Below, in pieces: positions 24,708 through 33,787 of a stretch of DNA of 64,000 nt. The stretch lies in contig NZ_CP022437.1 in NCBI RefSeq assembly GCF_002224365.1, forward strand, positions 434,001 to 498,000, written 5' to 3'. The first letter of the stretch is position 1, and every line of letters starts with the position of its first letter. Under the pieces are notes generated by a model. It was not told where the DNA came from. It worked only from the letters and a program-made list of their open reading frames with translations, and did no database searches. The position numbers and the translations under genes are program-made. Source of the DNA: Virgibacillus necropolis. GTDB lineage: Bacteria > Bacillota > Bacilli > Bacillales > Amphibacillaceae.

Positions 24708-25685
24708 TTAGGTTATTCGTAAAATAATTTTCCCAATATTTTTGTTGCTTTCCATATGTTTATGGGCTTTTTGTACTTCATCGAAAGGAAATACATGATC
24801 GATAACGGGCTTTAACTTACTTTTATTAAAAAGCGGAATTGCTTTATTAACGAAGTCACGCGTAAGATCAGCCTTATATTGGTCGCTTCGTGGCGTAAGC
24901 AAAGTACCTTTTAACTGGATACGTTTTGCCATAAGCTCCATTAAATTTACCTGTTCAACTTCTGCTCCGCCTAAAACACCAATTAAAATTAAGCGTCCGT
25001 CTACTGTTAGACTAGTTAGGTTTTGTTTCCAATAGGAGGCACCTATAAAGTCGAGAATCACATTTGCTCCTTGATTAGACGTTGCTTTCAAGACTTCCTC
25101 TGCAAAGTTCTGTTCTTTATAGTTAATGCATAAATCTGCCCCTAATGAGCGACAATAATCCAGCTTTTTGTCGGATCCAGCTGTTGTAATAACATCCGCA
25201 TTCATAAGTTGTTTTGCGAGCTGAATAGCTGCCGTGCCGACTCCGCTACCTCCAGCATGAATAAGTACAGTTTCGTTTGATTGTAAGTCACCTAACCAAA
25301 ATAAGGTTTGAAAAGCAGTTAAAAATACTTCAGGAATGGCGACGCCTTCCTCAAATGAAAGGCTCTCTGGAATGACCATTGCCCTTTCCGCGGGGATAAC
25401 CGCGTATTCAGCATAACCGCCACCATTTACAAGGCCCATAACCCGTGTGCCGATTTCAACGTTTGTACCTTTCCCAGCTTTAACCACAATCCCTGATACT
25501 TCAACACCTAAAATTGGATTGTCTAAATAACCAGACTTGCCTTCGCGACTTACAATGTCTGTTCGATTTATCGCCGCTGCTTTAACGTTGACCAATAGTT
25601 CTCCAGTTTTCACTTCCGGCTTAGGTTGCTCCGTTACGTGTAATTGTTCTGCATCACCTGGTTCTTTTACAACGATTGCCTTCAA
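24708..25685 (-). CDS. zinc-independent NADPH:quinone oxidoreductase (MDR superfamily)
   Basis: 325 residues from a TTG at 25685, 7 bases after GGGAGG; the longer ATG at 25742 has no site. Domains: GroES-like N-terminal half (KPEVKTGELLVNVKAAAINRTDI), then a Rossmann half with HAGGSGVGTAAIQLAK and a C-terminal FPFDEVQKAHKHMESNKNIGKIIL. There are no structural or catalytic zinc cysteines, so it belongs to the quinone oxidoreductase/PIG3-like group that reduces quinones or enones with NADPH. Confidence 0.85.
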   Translation of the reverse strand: MKAIVVKEPGDAEQLHVTEQPKPEVKTGELLVNVKAAAINRTDIVSREGKSGYLDNPILGVEVSGIVVKAGKGTNVEIGTRVMGLVNGGGYAEYAVIPAERAMVIPESLSFEEGVAIPEVFLTAFQTLFWLGDLQSNETVLIHAGGSGVGTAAIQLAKQLMNADVITTAGSDKKLDYCRSLGADLCINYKEQNFAEEVLKATSNQGANVILDFIGASYWKQNLTSLTVDGRLILIGVLGGAEVEQVNLMELMAKRIQLKGTLLTPRSDQYKADLTRDFVNKAIPLFNKSKLKPVIDHVFPFDEVQKAHKHMESNKNIGKIILRIT

Positions 25686-25890
25686 CTGATCGCCTCCCTT
25701 AATTCGTTTATTATTGCTTAAATTTACTATTTCACTATCCATTGTACAGAAATGTTTTTGTCTTATCTAAACATTTGCTGGATATGAAATTATTATTCCT
25801 TTGTCCCCAAAGAATGTATACTAGAAAAAGAAAAGTTAATCTAATATGAACATTGTTTGATTCTACTAAACCTATGGGAGATGAAGTTAA

Positions 25891-26385
25891 ATGACAGAAA
25901 AAGTTGCACAGGCTATTCAGGATGAGTACCCCGATGATTTTGCTTGGTGTTATGGGTGTGGAAGGTTAAATAAAAATGGCCATCATTTTCGTACTGGCTG
26001 GCAAGGGGATAAAACAGTCACGATCTATACACCTAAACCCGAACATACTGCAATACCGGGATTTGTTTATGGGGGATTAATCGCATCATTAATTGACTGC
26101 CATGGAACAGGATCTGCTTCACTTGCATTACATAGAGAGAATGGATATGAGCCTGGTGCAGGAGTTGAAGTGCCACGCTTTGTAACAGGTTCATTGCATG
26201 TAGACTTTTTAAAGCCAACGCCACAAGATGTTTCTCTAGAAGCAATCGGGACAATTGAGAAGATTCATCCAAAGAAATGGAAGGTATACACAGAAGTAAT
26301 AGCTGATGGTAAAGTTTGTGCAAAAGGTGAAGTTATCGCGGTAGTAATGCCTGATACATTTGTAGAAAAAGTAGAACCTAGCTAA
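25891..26385 (+). CDS. PaaI-type hotdog-fold thioesterase
   Basis: 164 residues with hotdog features: FVYGGLIASLIDCHGTGSASLAL (the helix region with the catalytic acidic residue), FVTGSLHVDFLKPTP and a final VCAKGEVIAVVM strand. It likely hydrolyses acyl-CoA or aryl-CoA thioesters. An early CYGCGRLNKNGHHF motif with two cysteines is a feature of one subgroup. It is followed after 142 bp by the desaturase gene. Acyl-chain metabolism is a plausible link. Confidence 0.82.
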   Translation: MTEKVAQAIQDEYPDDFAWCYGCGRLNKNGHHFRTGWQGDKTVTIYTPKPEHTAIPGFVYGGLIASLIDCHGTGSASLALHRENGYEPGAGVEVPRFVTGSLHVDFLKPTPQDVSLEAIGTIEKIHPKKWKVYTEVIADGKVCAKGEVIAVVMPDTFVEKVEPS

Positions 26386-26391
26386 GAACAT

Positions 26392-26435
26392 ATGACATTT
26401 GTCATGTATGCTACTTGACGTTTATGACTTTTGTA
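26392..26435 (+). promoter_or_regulatory. two candidate DesR binding sites upstream of des
   Basis: ATGACATTTGTCAT (26392-26405) is an inverted repeat ATGACA-TT-TGTCAT. A related ATGACTTTTGTA lies at 26424-26435, exactly 32 bp (three helical turns) downstream. Two adjacent, unequal sites are what DesR needs for cooperative activation of des in B. subtilis. The assignment is by analogy. Confidence 0.5.
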
Positions 26436-26527
26436 AGGGAGCATTCTCTTCTATTATTGAAAATAAGAATAAAAAGTATATTTTTAATCAAATAATAGAA
26501 ATAGAAATCCTTTTCAAGGAGGACATT

Positions 26528-27580
26528 ATGAGTAAACAAAAACAGACACAATTAAGAAAAAATGTTGCACCATTCGCAACATCAGATATGAAAGCAAGTA
26601 TACGACAATTAATTAATACAATTCTACCTTTTTTCTTACTTTGGTTTCTTGCCTATCAAAGTCTGTCTATATCCATCTGGCTAACGCTTGCATTAGCAGT
26701 AGTTGCATCAGGGTTTGTAGTTCGAATCTTTATTATTTTCCACGACTGCACACATATGTCTTTTTTCAAAAATAAAAAGGCAAATAGAATTGTTGGTACG
26801 ATAACGGGAATTATCACATTGTTCCCTTTTGAAAAATGGAAAAGAGAACATTCCATTCATCATGCGACAAGTAGTAACTTAGATAAGCGTGGAACTGGCG
26901 ATGTTTGGGTCATGACGGTTGAGGAATATAAGGCTGCGTCATTTTGGGGCAGGTTGTCCTATCGGGTATACCGGAATCCATTAGTTATGTTTGGACTGGG
27001 TCCGATTTATCTTTTTCTAATTTCAGGGCGTTTCAATCGAAAAGATGCTAAACGAAAAGAACGTATCAATACACATTTAATCAATGTCTCTATTGTTATT
27101 TTGTATGGATTGTTGATATTGACAATCGGATGGCAGGCGTTTCTACTTATCCAGCTTCCAATATTATTTATTGCTGGATCACTAGGTATTTGGTTATTTT
27201 ACGTACAGCATCAGTTTGAGGATTCTTATTTTGAAAATGAAGATGAGTGGGATTACGTCAAAGCAGCTGTAGATGGAAGCTCTTATTATAAACTGCCAAA
27301 AGTACTGGAATGGATGACTGGTAGTATTGGATATCATCATGTGCATCACTTAAGTCCAAGGGTTCCTAATTATAATTTGGAAAAGGCACATGAATCGACA
27401 CCACCATTGCAACAAGCAACGACGATTACACTCGCTTCTAGTTTGAAATCGATTCATTTTCGTTTGTGGGACGAGACAAGTAAATCGTTTAAAAGCTTTA
27501 AAGAAATTAAGGGTGTTCTGAAAGAGTCTTCTGTAAATGCGAATTTAAATACAAAAAGATCAAGCTTTCAGGAAAAATAA
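26528..27580 (+). CDS. des: acyl-lipid fatty-acid desaturase
   Basis: 350 residues with four to six membrane helices and the three His boxes HDCTH, HSIHH and HHVHH of membrane desaturases, plus YVQHQFED. It introduces a double bond into membrane phospholipid acyl chains. In B. subtilis Des makes delta-5 bonds on cold shock. The ATG at 26528 follows AAGGAGG and is chosen over an upstream frame extension without a site. desK and desR follow. A terminator between des and desK suggests partly separate transcription. Confidence 0.92.
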   Translation: MSKQKQTQLRKNVAPFATSDMKASIRQLINTILPFFLLWFLAYQSLSISIWLTLALAVVASGFVVRIFIIFHDCTHMSFFKNKKANRIVGTITGIITLFPFEKWKREHSIHHATSSNLDKRGTGDVWVMTVEEYKAASFWGRLSYRVYRNPLVMFGLGPIYLFLISGRFNRKDAKRKERINTHLINVSIVILYGLLILTIGWQAFLLIQLPILFIAGSLGIWLFYVQHQFEDSYFENEDEWDYVKAAVDGSSYYKLPKVLEWMTGSIGYHHVHHLSPRVPNYNLEKAHESTPPLQQATTITLASSLKSIHFRLWDETSKSFKSFKEIKGVLKESSVNANLNTKRSSFQEK

Positions 27581-27593
27581 ATAATTTTGTCAG

Positions 27594-27625
27594 AAGCCCT
27601 TCATCTAGTAATGAAGGGTTTTCTT
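27594..27625 (+). terminator. terminator between des and desK
   Basis: AAGCCCTTCAT / ATGAAGGGTTTT stem with T-rich tail. Confidence 0.75.
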
Positions 27626-27630
27626 GGCAG

Positions 27631-27720
27631 TTAAGAAAGTATAAATCCTTTCTTACTGCATAAGTGCAACTAAGGCTTTCGCCATTAAGGCTTGGCGATA
27701 AGCCAAGTTTTCTAAGTATA
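27631..27720 (+). repeat. dispersed AGTATAAAT...AAGTTTTCTAAG element, forward copy
   Basis: Mate of the inverted copy at 21501-21586. It begins TTAAGAAAGTATAAAT, as do the elements at 1314 and 17525, and contains the hairpin CTTGGCGATAAGCCAAG. It separates des from desK. Confidence 0.7.
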
Positions 27721-27743
27721 CTTATAATGAAGGAGGGGTGGCT

Positions 27744-28877
27744 ATGCAAAGTTGGTATCATATAATTCCAAGAAACACGGGACTAAGCTCCTATGCTTGG
27801 ATTATTTTTTGTATTCTCCCTTTTTATTTTATCTTTCATTCCTCAACAACAACTGAAATTATAATTGGTATTGCAATGATTTTATTGTTTTTTGCGACGT
27901 ACCGATTGTCGTTTCTATCGGAAGGTTGGACCGTTTATTTATCGGTCAGTATTGAAATGACAATCAGTATTGTAATGACATTGTTTTTTGGATACGTCTA
28001 TTTTTCACTGTTCTTAGCATTTTATATTGGAAATATACAAAATAAAGCTGGTTTTATTACGTTATATGTGGTTCATCTAGTCACGACAATCACAGCAGTA
28101 AGTATTGGTTTGTTTATACAAAGTGAAGCATTTTTAATGCAGATTCCATTTATTATCATCAGTGTAATTGGCGTTATTCTGTTGCCGTTTAATATGTATA
28201 ATCGTAATAAGCATGAAAAATTAGAGGGACAATTAAAAGATGCAAATAAACGAATTTCTCAGTTGGTAGTTATGGAGGAACGTCAACGAATTGCACGTGA
28301 TTTACATGATACATTGGGACAAAAACTTTCCCTTATCGGATTGAAAAGTGATTTAGCTGGGAAGTTAATAACTTTAAACCCTGATTCTGCCAAAACGGAA
28401 GTTAATGATATTCATCAAACTGCCAGAACTGCATTAAAAGAGGTCCGTGAAATGGTTTCAGATATGAGAGGCGCAAAGCTTGAGGACGAAATCATTCGCG
28501 TTGAGCAAATTTTAAATGCAGCACAAATAGATTTTAACTTAGAAGGTGATTTGACCTTGAAAAATGTGCCTCTTTTGGTTGAAAACGTGTTAAGTATGAG
28601 CTTGAAAGAATCTGTCACAAACGTAGTTAAGCATAGTAAGGCAACCTTCTGTGAAATTGTGGTTAAACAATTTCCAAATGAATTACTAATTACCGTACGT
28701 GATAATGGAGTTGGGGTTTCAAATGAAAACAATTCTTATAAAGGGAATGGACTTCAGGGGATGAGAGAACGGTTGGAATTTGTAAACGGCCGATTAGATC
28801 TGGATTCATCTGACGGAACAACCCTTACCATACAAGTTCCGCACGTGATTAAACAAACGAAGGAGGAGTCGTTGTGA
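27744..28877 (+). CDS. desK: membrane thermosensor histidine kinase DesK
   Basis: About 377 residues from the ATG at 27744, 7 bases after AAGGAGG. Four to five membrane helices (about 1-150) precede a HisKA_3 dimerisation domain with RIARDLHDTLGQKLSLI and a HATPase domain (RDNGVGVS, GNGLQGMRERLE). With this start the phospho-acceptor is His188, the same number as in B. subtilis DesK, which supports both the start and the assignment. It senses membrane order through its helices and phosphorylates or dephosphorylates DesR. Confidence 0.93.
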   Translation: MQSWYHIIPRNTGLSSYAWIIFCILPFYFIFHSSTTTEIIIGIAMILLFFATYRLSFLSEGWTVYLSVSIEMTISIVMTLFFGYVYFSLFLAFYIGNIQNKAGFITLYVVHLVTTITAVSIGLFIQSEAFLMQIPFIIISVIGVILLPFNMYNRNKHEKLEGQLKDANKRISQLVVMEERQRIARDLHDTLGQKLSLIGLKSDLAGKLITLNPDSAKTEVNDIHQTARTALKEVREMVSDMRGAKLEDEIIRVEQILNAAQIDFNLEGDLTLKNVPLLVENVLSMSLKESVTNVVKHSKATFCEIVVKQFPNELLITVRDNGVGVSNENNSYKGNGLQGMRERLEFVNGRLDLDSSDGTTLTIQVPHVIKQTKEESL

Positions 28878-29473
28878 TTCGCATAGTAATTGCAGAGGAC
28901 CAGCGGATGTTACTTGGTGCACTTGGATCTTTACTGGATTTAGAAGAAGATATGGAGGTAGTTGGAAAAGCAAGTAATGGGGAAGAAGTTCTAGCTCTTG
29001 TGAAGCAGCATCAACCTGACATTTGTATGATGGACATTGAAATGCCCTTAAAAAGCGGACTTGATGCTGCTGAAGAATTAAAAAATGATCCTTGTAAAGT
29101 TATTGTTTTAACCACGTTTGCTCGAACAGGTTACTTTGAACGGGCTCGTAAAGCAGAAGTTAGCGGCTATTTGTTGAAAGACGGTCCAAGTGAGGATTTG
29201 GCGAATTCAATTCGTATCATCATGGATGGTCGAAAAATTTACGCACCTGAATTGGTGGATATGGCGTATAGTACGGGTAGTCCTTTGACGGAACGGGAAG
29301 AACAGGTCATAAATTTAATTGCTAACGGGAAAAATACAAAGGAAATTGCCAGTCAACTATTTATCACTACTGGTACCGTTCGCAATTATGTTTCAGTAAT
29401 ATTAGATAAGCTAGATGTGACAAACCGTATTGAAGCCATCTCTAGGTTCAAAGAAAAAGGGTGGTTTAAATGA
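28874..29473 (+). CDS. desR: NarL/LuxR-family response regulator DesR
   Basis: 199 residues. The receiver domain has phospho-acceptor Asp54 (MMDIEMP), matching B. subtilis DesR, and a LuxR-type HTH (LTEREEQVINLIANGKNTKEI). The GTG start overlaps the desK stop (GTGA) and follows AGGAGGAG within desK. Phosphorylated DesR should activate des through the sites at 26392-26435. Confidence 0.93.
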   Translation: MIRIVIAEDQRMLLGALGSLLDLEEDMEVVGKASNGEEVLALVKQHQPDICMMDIEMPLKSGLDAAEELKNDPCKVIVLTTFARTGYFERARKAEVSGYLLKDGPSEDLANSIRIIMDGRKIYAPELVDMAYSTGSPLTEREEQVINLIANGKNTKEIASQLFITTGTVRNYVSVILDKLDVTNRIEAISRFKEKGWFK

Positions 29474-29492
29474 GCCAATGATCCAAAAAGCT

Positions 29493-29538
29493 AAAATACA
29501 AAAGCCATGATTCAACTGAATCATGGCTTTTGTATTTT
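29493..29538. terminator. strong bidirectional terminator after desR
   Basis: A 22-bp perfect stem starting AAAATACAAAAGCCATGATT, with only two loop bases. It serves desR and the convergent LLM gene. Confidence 0.85.
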
Positions 29539-29551
29539 GCAAGTGTACCCG

Positions 29552-30559
29552 TTATTTCATCATATCTGCTATGATCTCGTACGAGTGCAGTCTTGCTTTT
29601 TGATCAAATATTTGTGAGTTTACGATGACTTCATCTGCTTTTGTCTCCGCGATAAAACTTGTTAATTTCTGTTTGATTGTATCAGGGCTTCCGATGATAG
29701 TGGAGCTAGAATTGAGTGTTTTTTCAACAGACGCCCGCTCCATGGCCGACCATACTTCTTCAATGTTATCGATAGGCGGCTTCAATTTACTTGGTTCTCC
29801 TCTTCTTATGCTTAGGAATTGCTGTTGCTGTGAAGTTGCTAACCATTCTGCCTCTTCATCCGTATCAGCTGCTATGATGTTAACTCCTAGCATCGCATAA
29901 GGTTTTTGAAGTACACTAGACGATTTAAAATTATCGCGGTAAAGATTTAATGCTGGAATCATATAGTCGGGTGCAAAGTGACTTGCAAAGGAAAAAGGTA
30001 ATCCCTTATGTGCTGATAGTTGAGCACTAAATCCACTTGAACCAAGAAGCCAAAGCGGAACATCAAGACCAGTTCCTGGAACAGCTCTCACTCTGGCCTC
30101 AGGGTTATCCTCAAAATATCCTTGAAGTTCTTCTACTTGTGCTGGGAAATCATCTACTTGCATGTTCAATGTGCGACGGAGCGCATAAGCAGTTGCCTGA
30201 TCACTCCCGGGAGCACGTCCAAGGCCAAGGTCAATTCGTCCAGGATATAACGTCTCAAGCGTACCAAATTGCTCGGCAATTACAAGGGTTGCATGATTCG
30301 GTAGCATAATTCCACCAGATCCAACACGAATCTCTTTTGTTGCTCCAGCAATATGGCCAATGATGACAGAAGTTGCGGAACTAGCAATGCCTGGCATGTT
30401 ATGATGTTCAGCTAGCCAGAACCGATTGAAGCCCCATTCCTCTACATGCTGTGCAAGTTCAACGCTATTTTTAAATGACTGCCTGGGATTGCTTCCCTCC
30501 GTAATGGGGGCTAGATCCAGGACAGACATAGGTATATGATTAAAATATTTTGAAGCCAC
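29552..30559 (-). CDS. LLM-class (luciferase-like) flavin-dependent oxidoreductase
   Basis: 335 residues, bacterial-luciferase TIM-barrel family: [40 protein letters not shown] and [10 protein letters not shown] are typical of the FMN-dependent YceB/YtmO-like group (MsnO8). The substrate is unknown. The GTG at 30559 is 8 bases after AAGGAG. The GTG at 30568 would overlap the Shine-Dalgarno. Confidence 0.85.
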   Translation of the reverse strand: MASKYFNHIPMSVLDLAPITEGSNPRQSFKNSVELAQHVEEWGFNRFWLAEHHNMPGIASSATSVIIGHIAGATKEIRVGSGGIMLPNHATLVIAEQFGTLETLYPGRIDLGLGRAPGSDQATAYALRRTLNMQVDDFPAQVEELQGYFEDNPEARVRAVPGTGLDVPLWLLGSSGFSAQLSAHKGLPFSFASHFAPDYMIPALNLYRDNFKSSSVLQKPYAMLGVNIIAADTDEEAEWLATSQQQQFLSIRRGEPSKLKPPIDNIEEVWSAMERASVEKTLNSSSTIIGSPDTIKQKLTSFIAETKADEVIVNSQIFDQKARLHSYEIIADMMK

Positions 30560-30778
30560 AATGTTCACTCCTTAAGATTAAATATCTTCTCTCAAAGAAA
30601 ATGATACGTCGTATATATCTAATCGTCCACTTATCCGCCTATGAGCTTCAATTTGAAAAAAATCAGTGACAAATGATGAATAGTTACATGTAAAAAACAA
30701 ATACTAGGTTTTACCATTGTTTGTTTAAGGTAAGTACTAGTAAAAGTGTAGCTTAAATTTAATTAAGGAGATGAAATA

Positions 30779-31153
30779 ATGCTAAAGAATAAAAAGTTTT
30801 TGGTTTCCTTACTGTTTCTCGCATTGATTATGGTTATCTCTGCTTGTGGCGGAGGCGGTGGAGAAGAAGGTTCTGAATCTGGCGGTGACAATGGCGGTAA
30901 TGGTGGCGGTGAAACAACTGCCCAAGGAGATGCTGCAAACGGTGCTGAAGTATACCAAAGTAACTGTATGTCTTGTCATGGACAAGAAGGTGCAGGTGGC
31001 AGTGGGCCAGCTCTTCAAGCTTCAAGTGATTACGATTCAGTAATTCAGCAGGTGAAAAATGGCGGAGGCGGAATGCCGGCGTTTGAAGGTCAGCTTTCTG
31101 AACAAGAAATTGCAGACGTTTCCGCATATATTGCTGAAAAAGTTGCCAAATAA
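30779..31153 (+). CDS. cccB: cytochrome c551 lipoprotein
   Basis: 124 residues. Lipoprotein signal with lipobox VISAC (Cys23), a Gly/Glu-rich linker (about 24-48), then a class I cytochrome c domain with CMSCH (Cys63, Cys66, His67) and axial Met in GGMPAF. Attached to the outer membrane face by lipid, it carries electrons to a terminal oxidase such as caa3. It needs cytochrome c maturation, for which the CcdA at 6608 could contribute. AAGGAGATG precedes the ATG. Confidence 0.88.
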   Translation: MLKNKKFLVSLLFLALIMVISACGGGGGEEGSESGGDNGGNGGGETTAQGDAANGAEVYQSNCMSCHGQEGAGGSGPALQASSDYDSVIQQVKNGGGGMPAFEGQLSEQEIADVSAYIAEKVAK

Positions 31154-31186
31154 CGGGCAGAAATAACATAGCAATGGTTAATGCAT

Positions 31187-31236
31187 AATCCAAGAAATGG
31201 AACGTCAAAATTGATGTTTATTTCTTGGATTTTTTA
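31187..31236 (+). terminator. terminator after cccB
   Basis: AATCCAAGAAAT / ATTTCTTGGATT stem, then T run. Confidence 0.8.
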
Positions 31237-31262
31237 ATTCTGCTTAAACCGAAATCACTTAC

Positions 31263-31307
31263 TTGACAATACTACGTAATTTTAATATACTAACTTACAT
31301 AAAGTAA
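31263..31307 (+). promoter_or_regulatory. wrbA promoter with a downstream inverted repeat
   Basis: TTGACA (31263-31268), a 17-bp spacer and TATACT (31286-31291). An inverted repeat TTAC-ATAAA-GTAA (31295-31307) covers the likely start site and may bind a repressor of the MarR/HxlR kind. The regulator is not identified. Confidence 0.65.
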
Positions 31308-31388
31308 TCCATATAAAATATTATTTTTAAATTGCAATTAAATTTGATATTAAATTGCTAATTGGAAATAAATAAGAGGAGTTTAAAC

Positions 31389-32048
31389 ATGGGTTTTTTC
31401 AATAAATTATTTGGAAATAAGAAGGAGACGGATAATATGTCAAACGTTAAGTTAGCAGTAATTTATTATAGTTCAACTGGAACCAATTATCAGCTAGCAA
31501 AATGGGCTGAGGAAAGTGGTAAAGCGGAAGGTGCTGAAGTAAAGGTGTTAAAGGTCACTGAACTTGCTCCTGACGCTGCTATCGCATCTAACCCTGCATG
31601 GCAAGCACACGTCGACGCAACAAAGGACGTTCCAGAAGCAACATCAGACGATCTAGAATGGGCAGATGCCGTTATCTTTAGTATTCCAACTCGTTTTGGT
31701 AACTTGCCTTCTCAAGTTAAACAGTTCCTTGATTTACAAGGTGGACTTTGGGCAAACGGTAAAACGGTAAACAAAGTTGTAAGTGGTATGACTTCTGCAC
31801 AAAATCCACACGGTGGTCAAGAAGCTACACTGTTAGCCTTGTATACTTCCATGTTCCACTGGGGTGCAATTGTAGCAACTCCAGGATATTCTGATCCAGT
31901 ATTATTTGGAGCTGGTGGAAACCCATACGGCACAAGTGTTACAGTTGGACAAGATGGAGAAATGGTTGAAGATGTAGAAGGTGCAGTAAAACACCAAGCA
32001 AAACGTACGATTGAAGTAGCAACAATGGTGAAAAACGGCAGTAAGTAA
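31389..32048 (+). CDS. wrbA: WrbA-type NAD(P)H:quinone oxidoreductase
   Basis: 219 residues from the ATG at 31389 (AGAGGAG) or 203 from the ATG at 31437 (GAAGGAGA). Both starts have good ribosome binding sites. Family members usually begin at MSNVKLAVIYYSSTG. Flavodoxin-like fold: FMN-phosphate loop YYSSTGTNYQLAKW, PTRFGNLPSQVKQFLD and TSAQNPHGGQE. WrbA does two-electron quinone reduction, avoiding semiquinones. The extra 16 residues (MGFFNKLFGNKKETDN) could form a short amphipathic membrane anchor. Confidence 0.88.
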   Translation: MGFFNKLFGNKKETDNMSNVKLAVIYYSSTGTNYQLAKWAEESGKAEGAEVKVLKVTELAPDAAIASNPAWQAHVDATKDVPEATSDDLEWADAVIFSIPTRFGNLPSQVKQFLDLQGGLWANGKTVNKVVSGMTSAQNPHGGQEATLLALYTSMFHWGAIVATPGYSDPVLFGAGGNPYGTSVTVGQDGEMVEDVEGAVKHQAKRTIEVATMVKNGSK

Positions 32049-32063
32049 ATAAAATAGAATTTA

Positions 32064-32109
32064 AAACCAGATTAACGCATTAAATGCGAAGATCTGGTTT
32101 TTTATTTTT
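32064..32109 (+). terminator. terminator after wrbA
   Basis: AAACCAGAT / ATCTGGTTT stem, inner GCAT/ATGC, long T-rich tail. Confidence 0.8.
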
Positions 32110-32256
32110 TAGGAATATTTATAATGACATCTACCCTCTGCCTTTTTTATTTGCAAATAAATCAATTTTTAATACTTTTGGCCTACAAATATTCTGTAAA
32201 TATAGTATAATATAACTATATAAAAGGGATGCAGGATATGGGAGGGAGAGGGTTGC

Positions 32257-33666
32257 ATGAATAATATAATCCAGAAACAAGCGGCAGATCAAAAGACGAA
32301 ACAATTGGAAAAAAATAGAGCAAGATTTAAAGCTAAAGTTACTGAAAGAAAACCGGTGAAATCATTACCCTCTCCCGTAAAAATGGAAGACCTTCAAAGA
32401 GAAAAAAGATTAAGGAAACGTGCGCAAAAACAAGTGGATGATTTACAAAAAAGGTCTGATAGAAGTAAGCAGACAATTATAAAGCAAAGGCAACATATAC
32501 TTGAATTTAAAGAAAAAGTAGCAAAATTAGAATATGAACGTTATGAGACAAATCAAAAGCTGTCAAAGCTAAAAGAACAGTATGAAATAGAAATAATGAA
32601 GCGTGATAAACTTCTGTTAAATGAACAAAATATACGGAAGGAAGCGGAAAAAACAGTACAAAGACTTATTGTAAAGCATCAAAAAGATCAAAAAAGTGGA
32701 AATGCAAAGGTAAACTTCTTAAATCAGGTACAACAACTCAAAAAGTCTAACAAGGCCTTACGTCAACAGGTAGAAAACTACGATCTTTTGACTCATGAAA
32801 AGTATGGAGATTTGGAACAAGAAGTGAATAACTTACGAAAAGAAGTTCATATTTTTCGAAACCGTGAATGTCAGATAAAAAACGATCCATTGTTTTTATT
32901 GGATTATATGAAGCAGTATATTTCAAGCGCTTATGTTCCTGAATTAGTAGATTTAATACAAGACTATATCACATCTGAAAACCTACACCACTTTTATCGC
33001 GGAGACCAAAATGTGTTTTACTTGTTGATGAGAAGAGTAAATTTACTTAACTTTCATATAAAGAAGCGGAATAACCAATATAAACTTAAAAGCACAACAA
33101 ATAGTAGTGAAGTACAGCGGTTGGGTTATTTAGTTTTTGATAATGGAAGTTGGCAGTTTGTAGATGTTACTCAAGCCAATTCCCCAAAGGTATATGCTGT
33201 TCAAGCAAACGTAAGCAATGAACCTCTAGAAATTGATAAACCAGTTAAAGCAATTCTTAAAGAAGATAGTGTAACAATTATAAAATGTTTTTCTATGGAA
33301 ATGCCAAAGCAACTCCAGTACAAAAAGAAACAAACAAATTCACCAACACCGAAAAATGAGTATCTGCAGTTCGGAAACTTTAAAGTCTTGGTAATCGGGT
33401 CCAGGTTCTTAAGTGATTATAAGGATTGTCTGGAAAAACATGGCTGTAATACCGAACTACATAATCCGTTTGAAGAAAGTTATGAACGATTAACTGGCAA
33501 AATTAGTCGAGCTGAAATTATTCTTGTATGTGAACGACATATCCCGCACAGTTTGTGGGGACACGTGGATAAACATCAACCATATGTAAGTGTTTTGAAA
33601 AAAGATAGTAAGGATTTGATTTCCACCATCACATACTTGACGTTACAAAGATGCGAGTTGGTTTGA
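32257..33666 (+). CDS. coiled-coil protein with C-terminal DUF2325-like domain, function unknown
   Basis: 469 residues. A basic N-terminus (about 1-40) and a long charged coiled coil (about 40-205) precede a helical middle region (about 206-275), a beta-rich part (about 285-345) and a C-terminal Rossmann-like domain (377-469). That last domain starts VLVIGSRFLSDY and contains VCERHIPHSLWGHV, like DUF2325 domains. Cys391, Cys397 and His residues there might bind metal or nucleotide. GGGAGGG precedes the ATG by 10 bases. rlmN-like is the next gene. No known function; nucleic-acid or ribosome association is conceivable from the basic coil. Confidence 0.65.
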   Translation: MNNIIQKQAADQKTKQLEKNRARFKAKVTERKPVKSLPSPVKMEDLQREKRLRKRAQKQVDDLQKRSDRSKQTIIKQRQHILEFKEKVAKLEYERYETNQKLSKLKEQYEIEIMKRDKLLLNEQNIRKEAEKTVQRLIVKHQKDQKSGNAKVNFLNQVQQLKKSNKALRQQVENYDLLTHEKYGDLEQEVNNLRKEVHIFRNRECQIKNDPLFLLDYMKQYISSAYVPELVDLIQDYITSENLHHFYRGDQNVFYLLMRRVNLLNFHIKKRNNQYKLKSTTNSSEVQRLGYLVFDNGSWQFVDVTQANSPKVYAVQANVSNEPLEIDKPVKAILKEDSVTIIKCFSMEMPKQLQYKKKQTNSPTPKNEYLQFGNFKVLVIGSRFLSDYKDCLEKHGCNTELHNPFEESYERLTGKISRAEIILVCERHIPHSLWGHVDKHQPYVSVLKKDSKDLISTITYLTLQRCELV

Positions 33667-33787
33667 GAAGGTGAATCCATCATTATCTTTAATAACTATA
33701 ATTTCCACTACAAACCATTTGCTTCATGCTCATATTTTCAGTAGTATAGGTAGGTAAAGGAATGCATCGTTGAAAAGAGGGTACACA

